Below, in pieces: positions 8,114-15,346 of a DNA stretch of 29,101 bases; position 1 is the stretch's first letter, and each line of letters begins with the position of its first letter. Where the stretch lies: contig JADGDW010000040.1 of assembly GCA_016744725.1 (NCBI GenBank), positions 1 to 29,101 on the forward strand, read 5' to 3'. Source of the DNA: Candidatus Albibeggiatoa sp. nov. BB20. Lineage in GTDB: Bacteria; Pseudomonadota; Gammaproteobacteria; Beggiatoales; Beggiatoaceae. The notes beneath the pieces were generated by a model that did not search any database, was not told where the DNA came from, and saw only the letters and a list, made by a program, of their open reading frames with translations. The translations under genes and the position numbers were made by a program.

Positions 8114-9544
8114 ATGCCTAAAGAATCACTACCAGAAGAAGACCAGTCAACCCCATCAGAAGAAGCCCGTTCATTGCGCATTTTAATTGTAGATGATGAT
8201 GAAGTTATTTTAGTTATGGTGTCAGCATGGCTAGCTGAAGTAGGTTATGAAGTGAAAACTTGTAACACTGGCGAATCTGCGATGGAATTATTACCTGAAT
8301 TCAGACCGCACCTTGTCATCACCGATTTACGGATGGATGATATGGATGGCATTACCTTATTAAAAGAAATTCAGCAATTTAACTCAGTATTACCCGTGAT
8401 TATGTTAAGTGGTACGGCAGATATTTCCGATGCAGTCCGTGCAACACATCAAGGTATTTTTGAGTTTCTAACCAAATCAGATGACCTTCCAGAAAAATTA
8501 TTGCACTGTGTAACCTCTGCTTTAAATCACGTTGGTGCATCCGATGCAAGTGAAAATAGTTTTGCACCTGAGATTATTCACCGTTCAACCTTGATGGCTA
8601 ATTTATTAAATCAGGCCAAGCGAGTTGCCAGAGCCCGAAGCAGTGTTTTTATTGGTGGTGAAACAGGAACAGGTAAAGAATTATTAGCTAACGCGATTCA
8701 CCGATCCAGTCCGCGTGCTAATGAAATGTTTTTAGCAGTTAACTGCGGCGCGTTATCAGAACAATTATTAGAATCTGAATTATTTGGCCATGAAAAAGGC
8801 GCGTTCACAGGTGCAGTTCGGAAAAATTTAGGATTATTTCAAGCCGCTCATGGCGGTACTTTATTTTTAGATGAAGTGGGCGATATGCCTGCAAGTTTGC
8901 AAGTGAAATTACTGCGCGTGTTGCAAGAAGGCCAAGTTAAGCCAGTCGGTGCGATTAACGGTGTTCCTATTGATGTGCGAATTATTTCAGCGACGCATCG
9001 AGATTTGGAAATGGAAGTGAAACGCGGGGAATTCCGCGAAGATTTATTTTATCGTTTAAATGTGATTCCGTTGTATATGCCATCGCTTAAAGAACGTGGT
9101 GAAGATATTCCATTGTTACTTGACCATTTTTTAAATTTACATTCGGAACAAGACGGCGAATCCTTGCGCTTTTCACCTGAAGCCTTAGATTATATGGCCT
9201 CATTACCTTGGCCGGGCAATGTGCGACAATTACAGAATGTGGTTGAACAGTGTAGCGTGTTATCGCCATCACCGATGATTCCATTGTCTTTAATCAAGCA
9301 AGCATTACGTCAGTCAGAAAATAAATTTCAAACTTTAGCTCAAGCGCAAAAAGAATTTGACCGAAATTATTTATTGCGAGTAATGAACATGGTTGCAGGT
9401 AACGAAGAACAAGCGGCTAATGTGACAGGTTGTGAACTTGCTGAATTAACTGAATTATTGAAGACTCACAATATTAATCCAGCCCGATTCCGCAAAGTAG
9501 TGGAAGAGGATGCCGCAGAGGAAGACAGCATCCATACTGTTTAA
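8114..9544 (+). CDS. Sigma-54 dependent response regulator, GlrR (QseF/YfhA)-like
   Basis: 476-residue activator of sigma-54 RNA polymerase. The receiver domain (about 21-135) has an acidic pocket at D27-D29, phospho-acceptor D71 in VITDLRM and K121. The AAA+ domain (about 152-385) has Walker A GETGTGKE (182-189), the sigma-54 contact loop GAFTGA (229-234), Walker B LFLDEVGDMP and the arginine-finger region FREDLFYRLNVIPL. The C-terminal tail, with QAQKEFDRNYLLRVMNMVAG and LLKTHNINPARFRK, resembles the GlrR tail, whose Fis-type helix-turn-helix normally carries a recognition helix. Here that helix reads NVTGCELAELTELLK and is diverged. In enterics GlrR is encoded after the kinase GlrK/QseE; no such kinase gene is adjacent. 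AAGGA lies 8 nt before the ATG. The stop codon overlaps that of rpsT. Confidence 0.93.
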   Translation: MPKESLPEEDQSTPSEEARSLRILIVDDDEVILVMVSAWLAEVGYEVKTCNTGESAMELLPEFRPHLVITDLRMDDMDGITLLKEIQQFNSVLPVIMLSGTADISDAVRATHQGIFEFLTKSDDLPEKLLHCVTSALNHVGASDASENSFAPEIIHRSTLMANLLNQAKRVARARSSVFIGGETGTGKELLANAIHRSSPRANEMFLAVNCGALSEQLLESELFGHEKGAFTGAVRKNLGLFQAAHGGTLFLDEVGDMPASLQVKLLRVLQEGQVKPVGAINGVPIDVRIISATHRDLEMEVKRGEFREDLFYRLNVIPLYMPSLKERGEDIPLLLDHFLNLHSEQDGESLRFSPEALDYMASLPWPGNVRQLQNVVEQCSVLSPSPMIPLSLIKQALRQSENKFQTLAQAQKEFDRNYLLRVMNMVAGNEEQAANVTGCELAELTELLKTHNINPARFRKVVEEDAAEEDSIHTV

Positions 9545-9816
9545 GCGGCTGCGGTCGCCATTTTTTTGATATGAGCATTAAGACGACTTTTATGTCGTGC
9601 AGCTTTATTTTTATGAATCAAGCCTTTACTAGCCATACGGTCAATGACAGGTACAGCAGTTTCATAAGCAGATTTAGCTGCTTCTAAATCATTTGATGCA
9701 ATCGCAGTCACTGTTGCTTTAATGTAAGTACGCATCATCGAACGCATACTTGCATTATGTTGACGATGTTTTTCAGCTTGACGTGCGCGTTTTGCAGCTT
9801 GACGAGTATTAGCCAA
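9541..9816 (-). CDS. rpsT: 30S ribosomal protein S20
   Basis: Primary 16S rRNA-binding protein of the small subunit. The sequence ANTRQAAKRARQAEKHRQHN at the start and ending KNKAARHKSRLNAHIKKM is unmistakable. I place the start at the TTG at 9814-9816, giving Met-Ala-Asn-Thr-Arg and 91 residues. AGGGAG lies 9 nt upstream of this TTG but only 3 nt before the ATG at 9820-9822, the protein N-terminus then matches the family, and E. coli rpsT also starts at UUG. The alternative ATG adds only Met-Thr. The stop codon lies in the TTAA that also forms the stop of the convergent regulator gene. Confidence 0.97.
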   Translation of the reverse strand: MANTRQAAKRARQAEKHRQHNASMRSMMRTYIKATVTAIASNDLEAAKSAYETAVPVIDRMASKGLIHKNKAARHKSRLNAHIKKMATAAA

Positions 9817-9851
9817 AGTCATTCACTCCCTAAGTCGATTACTAATGAACA

Positions 9852-9881
9852 ATTATCAATGACCAATTACTAAATTAGCAA
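9852..9881 (-). promoter_or_regulatory. Putative sigma-70 promoter of rpsT
   Basis: On the minus strand TTGCTA (9876-9881) and GATAAT (9852-9857) are 18 bp apart, placing a transcript start about 30 nt before the rpsT start. A TTGACA lies just further upstream (9882-9887), but its spacing does not suit the same -10 box. Weak, based only on box similarity. Confidence 0.35.
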
Positions 9882-9916
9882 TGTCAATGAAAACCTGCAA
9901 TTATCTAATGAATGTG

Positions 9917-9937
9917 CTTGCTTAGCAAGTATTTTTT
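9917..9937 (+). terminator. Terminator-like hairpin downstream of the regulator/rpsT convergence
   Basis: CTTGC-TTA-GCAAG (9917-9929) is followed by TATTTTTT. It is short but has a clear U tract on the plus strand. It is the first such structure after the response regulator gene ends at 9544, so plus-strand transcripts may run antisense through rpsT before stopping here. Confidence 0.4.
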
Positions 9938-10350
9938 CGTATTAAATAATCTATCTCTCCTTGTGACGGTTTCTAATCTCATGGGTTTTTCTCATTATAA
10001 TTAGCTTAGAATGCGCTATTTAATTATTTGAACCATTTTTAAAATATCAAAATGACTTGAAAAAAGCTCAAAAGATACGATTTTTGCAAGTAATAAACTA
10101 AGCTGAGGGATGTTTTACCTATTTTGAATAACAGAGCACCTGACTGAATCAGTTCATTCCTACATAAGGAATAATCCTTCGTATTCGTCGTTTTTATATA
10201 TTCTCGTTCTGTAGTAAAATTTAGGATATAGTCAAGCCCAGTAGCTTAAATTACAAATATTTATCATACTTTAAATAATGCTTTTAAGCTCTTCATTTAA
10301 AAAATGGAATTACAAAAAAATAATAAAGTTAGCACTTGGAGCAGCGGATA

Positions 10351-12492
10351 ATGGAGTTGGATATAAAACAGGCTTTTCACATCTTGATTGTGGATGATAA
10401 TAAAAATAATTTATTTACCTTAGATACATTGATAAAAGAGCATCTTGACGCGAAAATTGTACAAGCGGACTCAGGTATGATGGCACTAGGTATATTATTA
10501 AGAAATCCTGTTGATCTAATTATATTAGACGTGCAAATGCCTGAAATGGATGGGTTTGAAACTGCACAACTGATTCGTTCACGTAAAAAAACTTGTCATA
10601 TTCCCATTGTATTTCTTACCGCAGCTTATAAATCAGAACAATTCAAACAAAAAGGCTTTGAGGTTGGTGGTGCTGACTATCTCACCAAACCGATCGATAC
10701 ACATCAACTGATTAATCGTATTAAATCTTACTTACGTTTTATCGACCAAGAAAGACAACATAAATTATTATTAGAAAAAACCGTCATTGAGCGAACCAAA
10801 GAATTAGAAGAAGCAAGAACCAATCTTGAACAGCGCGTATTAGAGCGAACCGCTGAATTGTTTGAAGCCAAAAATATAGCAGAAAAATTGCAATCTGAAG
10901 CAGAACACGCGAATCGTTCTAAAAGCCAGTTTTTAGCCAATATGAGTCATGAATTGCGCACCCCTCTCAACGCAATCATAGGTTATAGTGAATTGTTGCA
11001 AGAAGAAGCGGAAGAATTAGGATCAGAACAAGATTATTTCACTCCAGATTTGAAAAAAATCCATGGTGCTGGTGAACATTTATTGGGGTTGATTAATGAT
11101 ATTTTAGACTTGTCCAAAATTGAAGCTGGGAAAATGGAGCTAGAGCTAGAATCATTTGAAGTTGAAACTGTATTTAAAAATACAATGAATACGGTTCGAC
11201 CGTTAGCAGAAAAAAATAGTAATAATGTCCATTTAGAAGTGATTGGCAAGCTTGGTGAGGTCTTTATGGATTCTACTAAACTGCGCCAAATTATATTGAA
11301 TTTACTCAGTAATGCCTTGAAGTTTACAGAACACGGTATGGTTATTTTGCAAGTGACGCGTTGTGTTGATGCTGAAGGAGAATGGCTCAGTTTTTGTGTG
11401 ATTGATGAAGGTATTGGCATGACTGACCAACAACTAAATAAGCTATTTCACCCTTTTACTCAAGCAGATGCTTCGACCACACGTCGTTATGGTGGCACAG
11501 GACTCGGTTTAGCCATTAGTAAAGAATTTATTGAAATGATGGGGGGACAGATTCAAGTAATGAGTGAGTTTGGCTACGGTAGTACATTTTCTGTTCGGAT
11601 ACCTTGCTACGCGGTTATTCAGCCGAAATTAGATACTGTACTTTATGAAAATAAAACTAAAAAAGAGGGTATTGTATTAGTTGTTGACGATGATGATAGC
11701 ATCCTGTATTTATTTAAAGATTATCTGACTCATCTAGGCTATGCAGTGGCATTAGCTAAAAATGGTGAGGAGGGGCTTGTATTAGCCAATAAACTGCGTC
11801 CTGATGCTATTTTATTAGATGTTTATATGCCTGAACCTTATAACGGTTGGTGGGTATTAGATAAATTAAAGCAAAATAGTTTGTTAGCAGATATTCCCGT
11901 GATTACGACCTCAGGTTTGGAGACCTCTGAAGCAAAAAGTCTGAGCCTAGGCGCAATTGATTATCTATCAAAACCTGTGCAGGCCAGCCAATTAGGAGCT
12001 ATCCTTGCGAAACATCGCGTTGCATATAGCGGGCAAAATAAGCTTGTTATGATCGTTGAAGATAGTGAAGTCTGTAGAGAAACCACCGCAGAGATGTTAC
12101 ATAATGTGGGTTGGCGGGTATTTAAAGCAGAAAATGGACAAGTGGCTTTAGAACATTTAGCTAAAAAACAACCTGATTTGATTTTATTGGATTTGAATAT
12201 GCCTGTAATGGATGGCTTTCAATTTTTAGAAAGATTACAAAAAAATGCCTATTGGTCAAAAATTCCTGTTGTGGTGCTAACTTCGCAAGAATTAACTGAT
12301 AAAGAAAAAAACTTTTTACGCATTAATACCCAAGCCGTTTTTGATAAAAGTGAACAAAATATCCAGAATCTATTACAAGGATTGCATGGCTTGTTAGATC
12401 AAGTGTTACCCAACAAGCCCGTTATTCAGACCACATCCAATGAACAACGTTTAGAATCCATTGTCAAACAACATGTTAAGCGGCCGGAGTAG
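10351..12492 (+). CDS. Soluble hybrid histidine kinase, REC-HisKA-HATPase-REC-REC
   Basis: 713 residues from the ATG at 10351; GGAG lies 9 nt upstream, and an in-frame TTG at 10336 is less likely because it precedes that site. No membrane segment is seen, so it is cytoplasmic. Domains are: receiver 1 (about 10-125; D60, K113); a coiled coil (about 130-185) with two ERTxEL heptad-like segments; HisKA with ANMSHELRTPLNAIIGYSE and H200; HATPase with the N box LNLLSNALKF, DEGIGM and RRYGGTGLGLAIS; receiver 2 (about 440-555; D490, K542); and receiver 3 (about 563-680; D614, K666). The N-terminal receiver implies input from another kinase, so this is likely a node in a phosphorelay. No histidine phosphotransfer domain is present. 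Its 3' end overlaps wzt by 17 bp on the opposite strand. The regulated process is unknown. Confidence 0.92.
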   Translation: MELDIKQAFHILIVDDNKNNLFTLDTLIKEHLDAKIVQADSGMMALGILLRNPVDLIILDVQMPEMDGFETAQLIRSRKKTCHIPIVFLTAAYKSEQFKQKGFEVGGADYLTKPIDTHQLINRIKSYLRFIDQERQHKLLLEKTVIERTKELEEARTNLEQRVLERTAELFEAKNIAEKLQSEAEHANRSKSQFLANMSHELRTPLNAIIGYSELLQEEAEELGSEQDYFTPDLKKIHGAGEHLLGLINDILDLSKIEAGKMELELESFEVETVFKNTMNTVRPLAEKNSNNVHLEVIGKLGEVFMDSTKLRQIILNLLSNALKFTEHGMVILQVTRCVDAEGEWLSFCVIDEGIGMTDQQLNKLFHPFTQADASTTRRYGGTGLGLAISKEFIEMMGGQIQVMSEFGYGSTFSVRIPCYAVIQPKLDTVLYENKTKKEGIVLVVDDDDSILYLFKDYLTHLGYAVALAKNGEEGLVLANKLRPDAILLDVYMPEPYNGWWVLDKLKQNSLLADIPVITTSGLETSEAKSLSLGAIDYLSKPVQASQLGAILAKHRVAYSGQNKLVMIVEDSEVCRETTAEMLHNVGWRVFKAENGQVALEHLAKKQPDLILLDLNMPVMDGFQFLERLQKNAYWSKIPVVVLTSQELTDKEKNFLRINTQAVFDKSEQNIQNLLQGLHGLLDQVLPNKPVIQTTSNEQRLESIVKQHVKRPE

Positions 12493-13198
12493 GTTGTTTT
12501 AAAGCACCCATATAAGCCGCTAATACCGTCTCTGGATCGCCTTCTAAAAGGGTTTTACCTTCTTCAATCCATACTAGGCGCGTACATAGACTTTGAACTA
12601 AACTGGTTTGATGCGAGACAAAGACTACGGTTTTATTCGATTGCATTTTTTCAAACATGGCCGCCGTCGACTTTAACGCAAATTCTGCATCACCCACGCC
12701 TAACACTTCATCGACCAACAAAATATCAGGGTCGGCATAATAAGCAACAGAAAAACCTAAGCGTGCACCCATACCTGATGAATAAGTAATCACAGGCTGG
12801 TCAATAAATTCACCTAACTCAGAGAATTCAATAATATCGGGTAATCTCGCTTCGACTTCTTTACGTGACATACCCATCAACATGCCACTGAGTACCGCAT
12901 TTTCACGGCCTGATAAATAGGGAATAAAGCCCAGTTGCATTGCCAAAAGTGAGGCTTTATGATCGATCAGTTTTTGCAATGAGCCTCTGTCTGGTTTTAA
13001 AATTCCTGCAAGCAATTGTAATAACGTACTTTTACCTGCACCATTGCGCCCGATAACACCCAAGGTTTCGCCTTGATAAATACTAAGCGACACATCTTTC
13101 AAAGCCCAAAACGCATCACCGCCACGGCCTAAAAAGCCGCCTTTACGCTGATAGCTAATACCAATATTATCCAATTGTAAAATTTTCCGATTACTCAT
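12476..13198 (-). CDS. wzt: Polysaccharide ABC exporter, ATP-binding subunit (Wzt/KpsT type, short form)
   Basis: Energises export of an undecaprenyl-linked glycan across the inner membrane together with the upstream permease. Walker A GRNGAGKS (50-57), signature YSSGMGARL (139-147), Walker B ILLVDEVLGVGDAEF with E164 and switch H196 are all present. The YSSGM form and DEVLGVGD are hallmarks of the Wzt/TagH/KpsT group. At 240 residues it lacks the C-terminal carbohydrate-binding domain of long Wzt proteins (as in E. coli O9a) and resembles the short Wzt of Klebsiella galactan-I systems. Its start overlaps the permease stop by one base (TAATG), so translation is coupled. The 3' end overlaps that of the convergent hybrid kinase. 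Confidence 0.93.
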   Translation of the reverse strand: MSNRKILQLDNIGISYQRKGGFLGRGGDAFWALKDVSLSIYQGETLGVIGRNGAGKSTLLQLLAGILKPDRGSLQKLIDHKASLLAMQLGFIPYLSGRENAVLSGMLMGMSRKEVEARLPDIIEFSELGEFIDQPVITYSSGMGARLGFSVAYYADPDILLVDEVLGVGDAEFALKSTAAMFEKMQSNKTVVFVSHQTSLVQSLCTRLVWIEEGKTLLEGDPETVLAAYMGALKQPTPAA

Positions 13199-13983
13199 TA
13201 TATAGTCACCTTTGGATAAGTATATTCAAAATGGGCAATCAGGCGAATGCTTAGAAATAATCCAATGCTAGAAACCAAGCCGATTAAAAGTAACAATCCA
13301 AAGTTTGGCCATTGGTTATACATCAAGATGTCACGGAAGCTTTCAATTAAGCTGGCCATTGGATTGAGGTAGTAATAAATACGATATTGTTCAGGAATCG
13401 ATTCTGAGGCAAAGAAAATACCTGAGGCAAAAAAGACCGCTTGTAACACCTTTTCAATTACAAATCGAATATCAGGTAAAAACGGTACGATAGCAGCTAA
13501 AAAGAAGGTTATCGCCATGATAAAAATCAATTGAACCAATAGCACAAATGGTAAGGCTAAATAAGCTAAACCTATCCCAAAACCTGAAATCCACAGATAA
13601 ACCAGCAAAATAGCAAAAATAAATAAGAATTTAGTCGAATCGGTCAAAATCAGAATGATGGGGAAAATCACTTTAGGCAAATGCACACTTTGCATCAGCC
13701 CACGATAGCCCAGAATGGACTCTGAACCATGTGCCAGACAAGATTGCATCCATTGCCAAGCTGTCAGGCCAACCAATAAAAAAGGTACAAAATTATCGGT
13801 TTTGCGCCCCATGAAAACGGCAAATACCACATAGAATACAAACATGTACATGATAGGTTCAAAAACCCACCACAAAAAACCCAAATAAGTGCGCTCGGTT
13901 TCAGCACGTAAATCTGCATAGGTTTTATACAGGATTAACTCTAAATAGGAATGATAAAGTTTAAGTTGATTTGGTGTCAGCAT
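13198..13983 (-). CDS. wzm: Polysaccharide ABC exporter, permease subunit (Wzm type)
   Basis: 261-residue ABC-2 type inner-membrane permease with about six hydrophobic segments. The N-terminal RAETERTYLGFLWWVFEPI segment is the amphipathic entry typical of Wzm/KpsM/TagG permeases. PFLPDIRFVIEKVLQAVFF and YRIYYYLNPMASLIESFRD are the conserved cytoplasmic and C-terminal motifs. First gene of the two-gene exporter operon, followed by wzt with a one-base overlap. It is divergent from glf; the 187-bp spacer must carry promoters for both directions. Confidence 0.92.
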   Translation of the reverse strand: MLTPNQLKLYHSYLELILYKTYADLRAETERTYLGFLWWVFEPIMYMFVFYVVFAVFMGRKTDNFVPFLLVGLTAWQWMQSCLAHGSESILGYRGLMQSVHLPKVIFPIILILTDSTKFLFIFAILLVYLWISGFGIGLAYLALPFVLLVQLIFIMAITFFLAAIVPFLPDIRFVIEKVLQAVFFASGIFFASESIPEQYRIYYYLNPMASLIESFRDILMYNQWPNFGLLLLIGLVSSIGLFLSIRLIAHFEYTYPKVTI

Positions 13984-14111
13984 ATATAAAAAAGTCTAGT
14001 GTAGAAAATAGTAGGAATATGGGGACAATAAACACAAAATACTAACTAATTGCAAATGGTTTTTCCAACTATTTCTATATTTGAGATAACAACAAATTAG
14101 CGGTCAATGCC

Positions 14112-14140
14112 ATATCAGTGCAAAATGAACGGTGTATAAT
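14112..14140 (+). promoter_or_regulatory. Putative promoter of glf
   Basis: A perfect TATAAT (14135-14140) lies 30 bp before the glf ATG; a weak -35 (ATATCA, 14112-14117) is 17 bp upstream. The -10 is convincing, the -35 is not. Confidence 0.45.
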
Positions 14141-14170
14141 AAAATTTTTTAGTTAAGTTAAGGATTGATA

Positions 14171-15295
14171 ATGAAAGTTGATTGGCTCATCGTGGGCGCG
14201 GGCTTTACAGGAGCAGTGTTAGCAGAACGTATCGCTTCACAGTTAAATAAAACCGTTTTAGTCGTAGATCAACGCAATCATATTGGTGGTAATGCGTATG
14301 ATTATTATGATGAAAATGGGGTTTTAATCCATGAGTATGGCCCTCATATTTTCCACACTAATGCAAAACACGTTTGGCAATATTTGAGTCAATTTACTGA
14401 TTGGTATCATTATTACCATCAAGTGCTTGGTGTTGTCGATGGTAAACAAGTTCCGATTCCGTTTAACATTAACTCGTTATATGCTTTATTTCCCAAGGAT
14501 TATGCGGATAAATTAGCCAATCAGCTCGTTGAGCAATACGGTTTTAACGTCAAAGTGCCGATTTTGAAAATTCGTGAAACCGCACAAGGTAATGATCTCA
14601 AGTTTTTAGCGGACTATATTTATCAAAAAGTATTTCATCATTACACCTTAAAGCAATGGGATTTGACCCCTGAGGAATTGGGTGCGGCGGTAACGGCTCG
14701 CGTTCCTATTAATATCAGTCGTGATGACCGTTATTTCCAAGATACTTATCAAGGCTTGCCAAAACGCGGTTATACGATGTTGTTTAAAAATATGTTACGG
14801 CATAAAAATATCCGCTTATTGCTCAATACAGATTATCAGGATATTGCGAATGATATTCAGTGCGAACGGATGATTTTCACAGGGCCTATTGATGTATTTT
14901 TCAGTCATATGCACGGGGAATTGCCTTATCGTAGTTTGCGGTTTAATTTCCGCCATACGACTCAAGATTTGATGCAAAGTGTGGGTACGGTGAATTATCC
15001 AAATGAATATGAGTTTACCCGTATTACTGAATTTAAACATTTAACGGGGCAACAAGTGGCGGGTTCGACTTTGGTTGAAGAATATCCACAGCCACATGTT
15101 CATGGTGAGACGATTCCTTATTATCCGATTCCTAAAGATGAATACAAAGCTTTGTATCGGAAATATCAAGCGGAAGCTGAAAAATTAAAAGAGAAAGTAA
15201 TTTTTGCAGGGCGTTTAGCTGATTATCAATATTACAATATGGATCAAGCGATTGCGCGGGCTTTAAGCTTATTTGAAAAAGAAGTGTGTGCCTAA
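14171..15295 (+). CDS. glf: UDP-galactopyranose mutase
   Basis: Flavoenzyme that converts UDP-galactopyranose to UDP-galactofuranose, the donor for Galf in surface glycans; cytoplasmic. The FAD-binding Rossmann motif VGAGFTGAVLAERIA is at the N-terminus, followed by VVDQRNHIGGNAYD and EYGPHIFHTNAKHVWQYL. The mutase motifs YTLKQWDLTPEELGAAVTAR with VPINISRDDRYFQDTYQGLP are present, and the C-terminal FAGRLADYQYYNMDQAIARA ends the FAD site. At 374 residues it has the usual length. The ATG at 14171 has AAGGA 6 nt upstream; a TTG two codons earlier overlaps that site. It is divergent from wzm-wzt, which suggests a Galf-containing exported polymer. It is convergent with the TPR gene across a short hairpin-forming repeat. 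Confidence 0.96.
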   Translation: MKVDWLIVGAGFTGAVLAERIASQLNKTVLVVDQRNHIGGNAYDYYDENGVLIHEYGPHIFHTNAKHVWQYLSQFTDWYHYYHQVLGVVDGKQVPIPFNINSLYALFPKDYADKLANQLVEQYGFNVKVPILKIRETAQGNDLKFLADYIYQKVFHHYTLKQWDLTPEELGAAVTARVPINISRDDRYFQDTYQGLPKRGYTMLFKNMLRHKNIRLLLNTDYQDIANDIQCERMIFTGPIDVFFSHMHGELPYRSLRFNFRHTTQDLMQSVGTVNYPNEYEFTRITEFKHLTGQQVAGSTLVEEYPQPHVHGETIPYYPIPKDEYKALYRKYQAEAEKLKEKVIFAGRLADYQYYNMDQAIARALSLFEKEVCA

Positions 15296-15302
15296 ATTAT
15301 CT

Positions 15303-15335
15303 AGGACTGGCAGCCTTTTAAGGAACGCTAGTCCT
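15303..15335. repeat. Palindromic repeat, left copy (AGGACTGGCAG type)
   Basis: AGGACTGGC (15303-15311) and GCTAGTCCT (15327-15335) are inverted with one mismatch. Between them CCTT-TT-AAGG (15314-15323) forms an inner hairpin. The same AGGACTGGCAG core recurs at 18697 and, inverted, at 18750. It lies between the convergent stops of glf and the TPR gene and could end transcription in both directions. It may be a small dispersed repeat of the REP or MITE kind. Confidence 0.6.
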
Positions 15336-15346
15336 GAACAATTTCT

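Larger units (their letters stand above)
9823..10350. other. Gene-free spacer between rpsT and the hybrid kinase
   Basis: This 528-bp AT-rich stretch holds the putative rpsT promoter, a terminator-like hairpin (9917-9937), an 11-bp palindrome ACTGA-A-TCAGT (10143-10153) and the inverted repeat ATTCCT/AGGAAT (10156-10172). No convincing promoter box pair for the kinase gene and no small gene were found. Confidence 0.4.

Noticed and set aside
11034..11420. Long minus-strand open frame inside the hybrid kinase
   Set aside because: Antisense shadow of well-conserved kinase sequence; no start signal or family.
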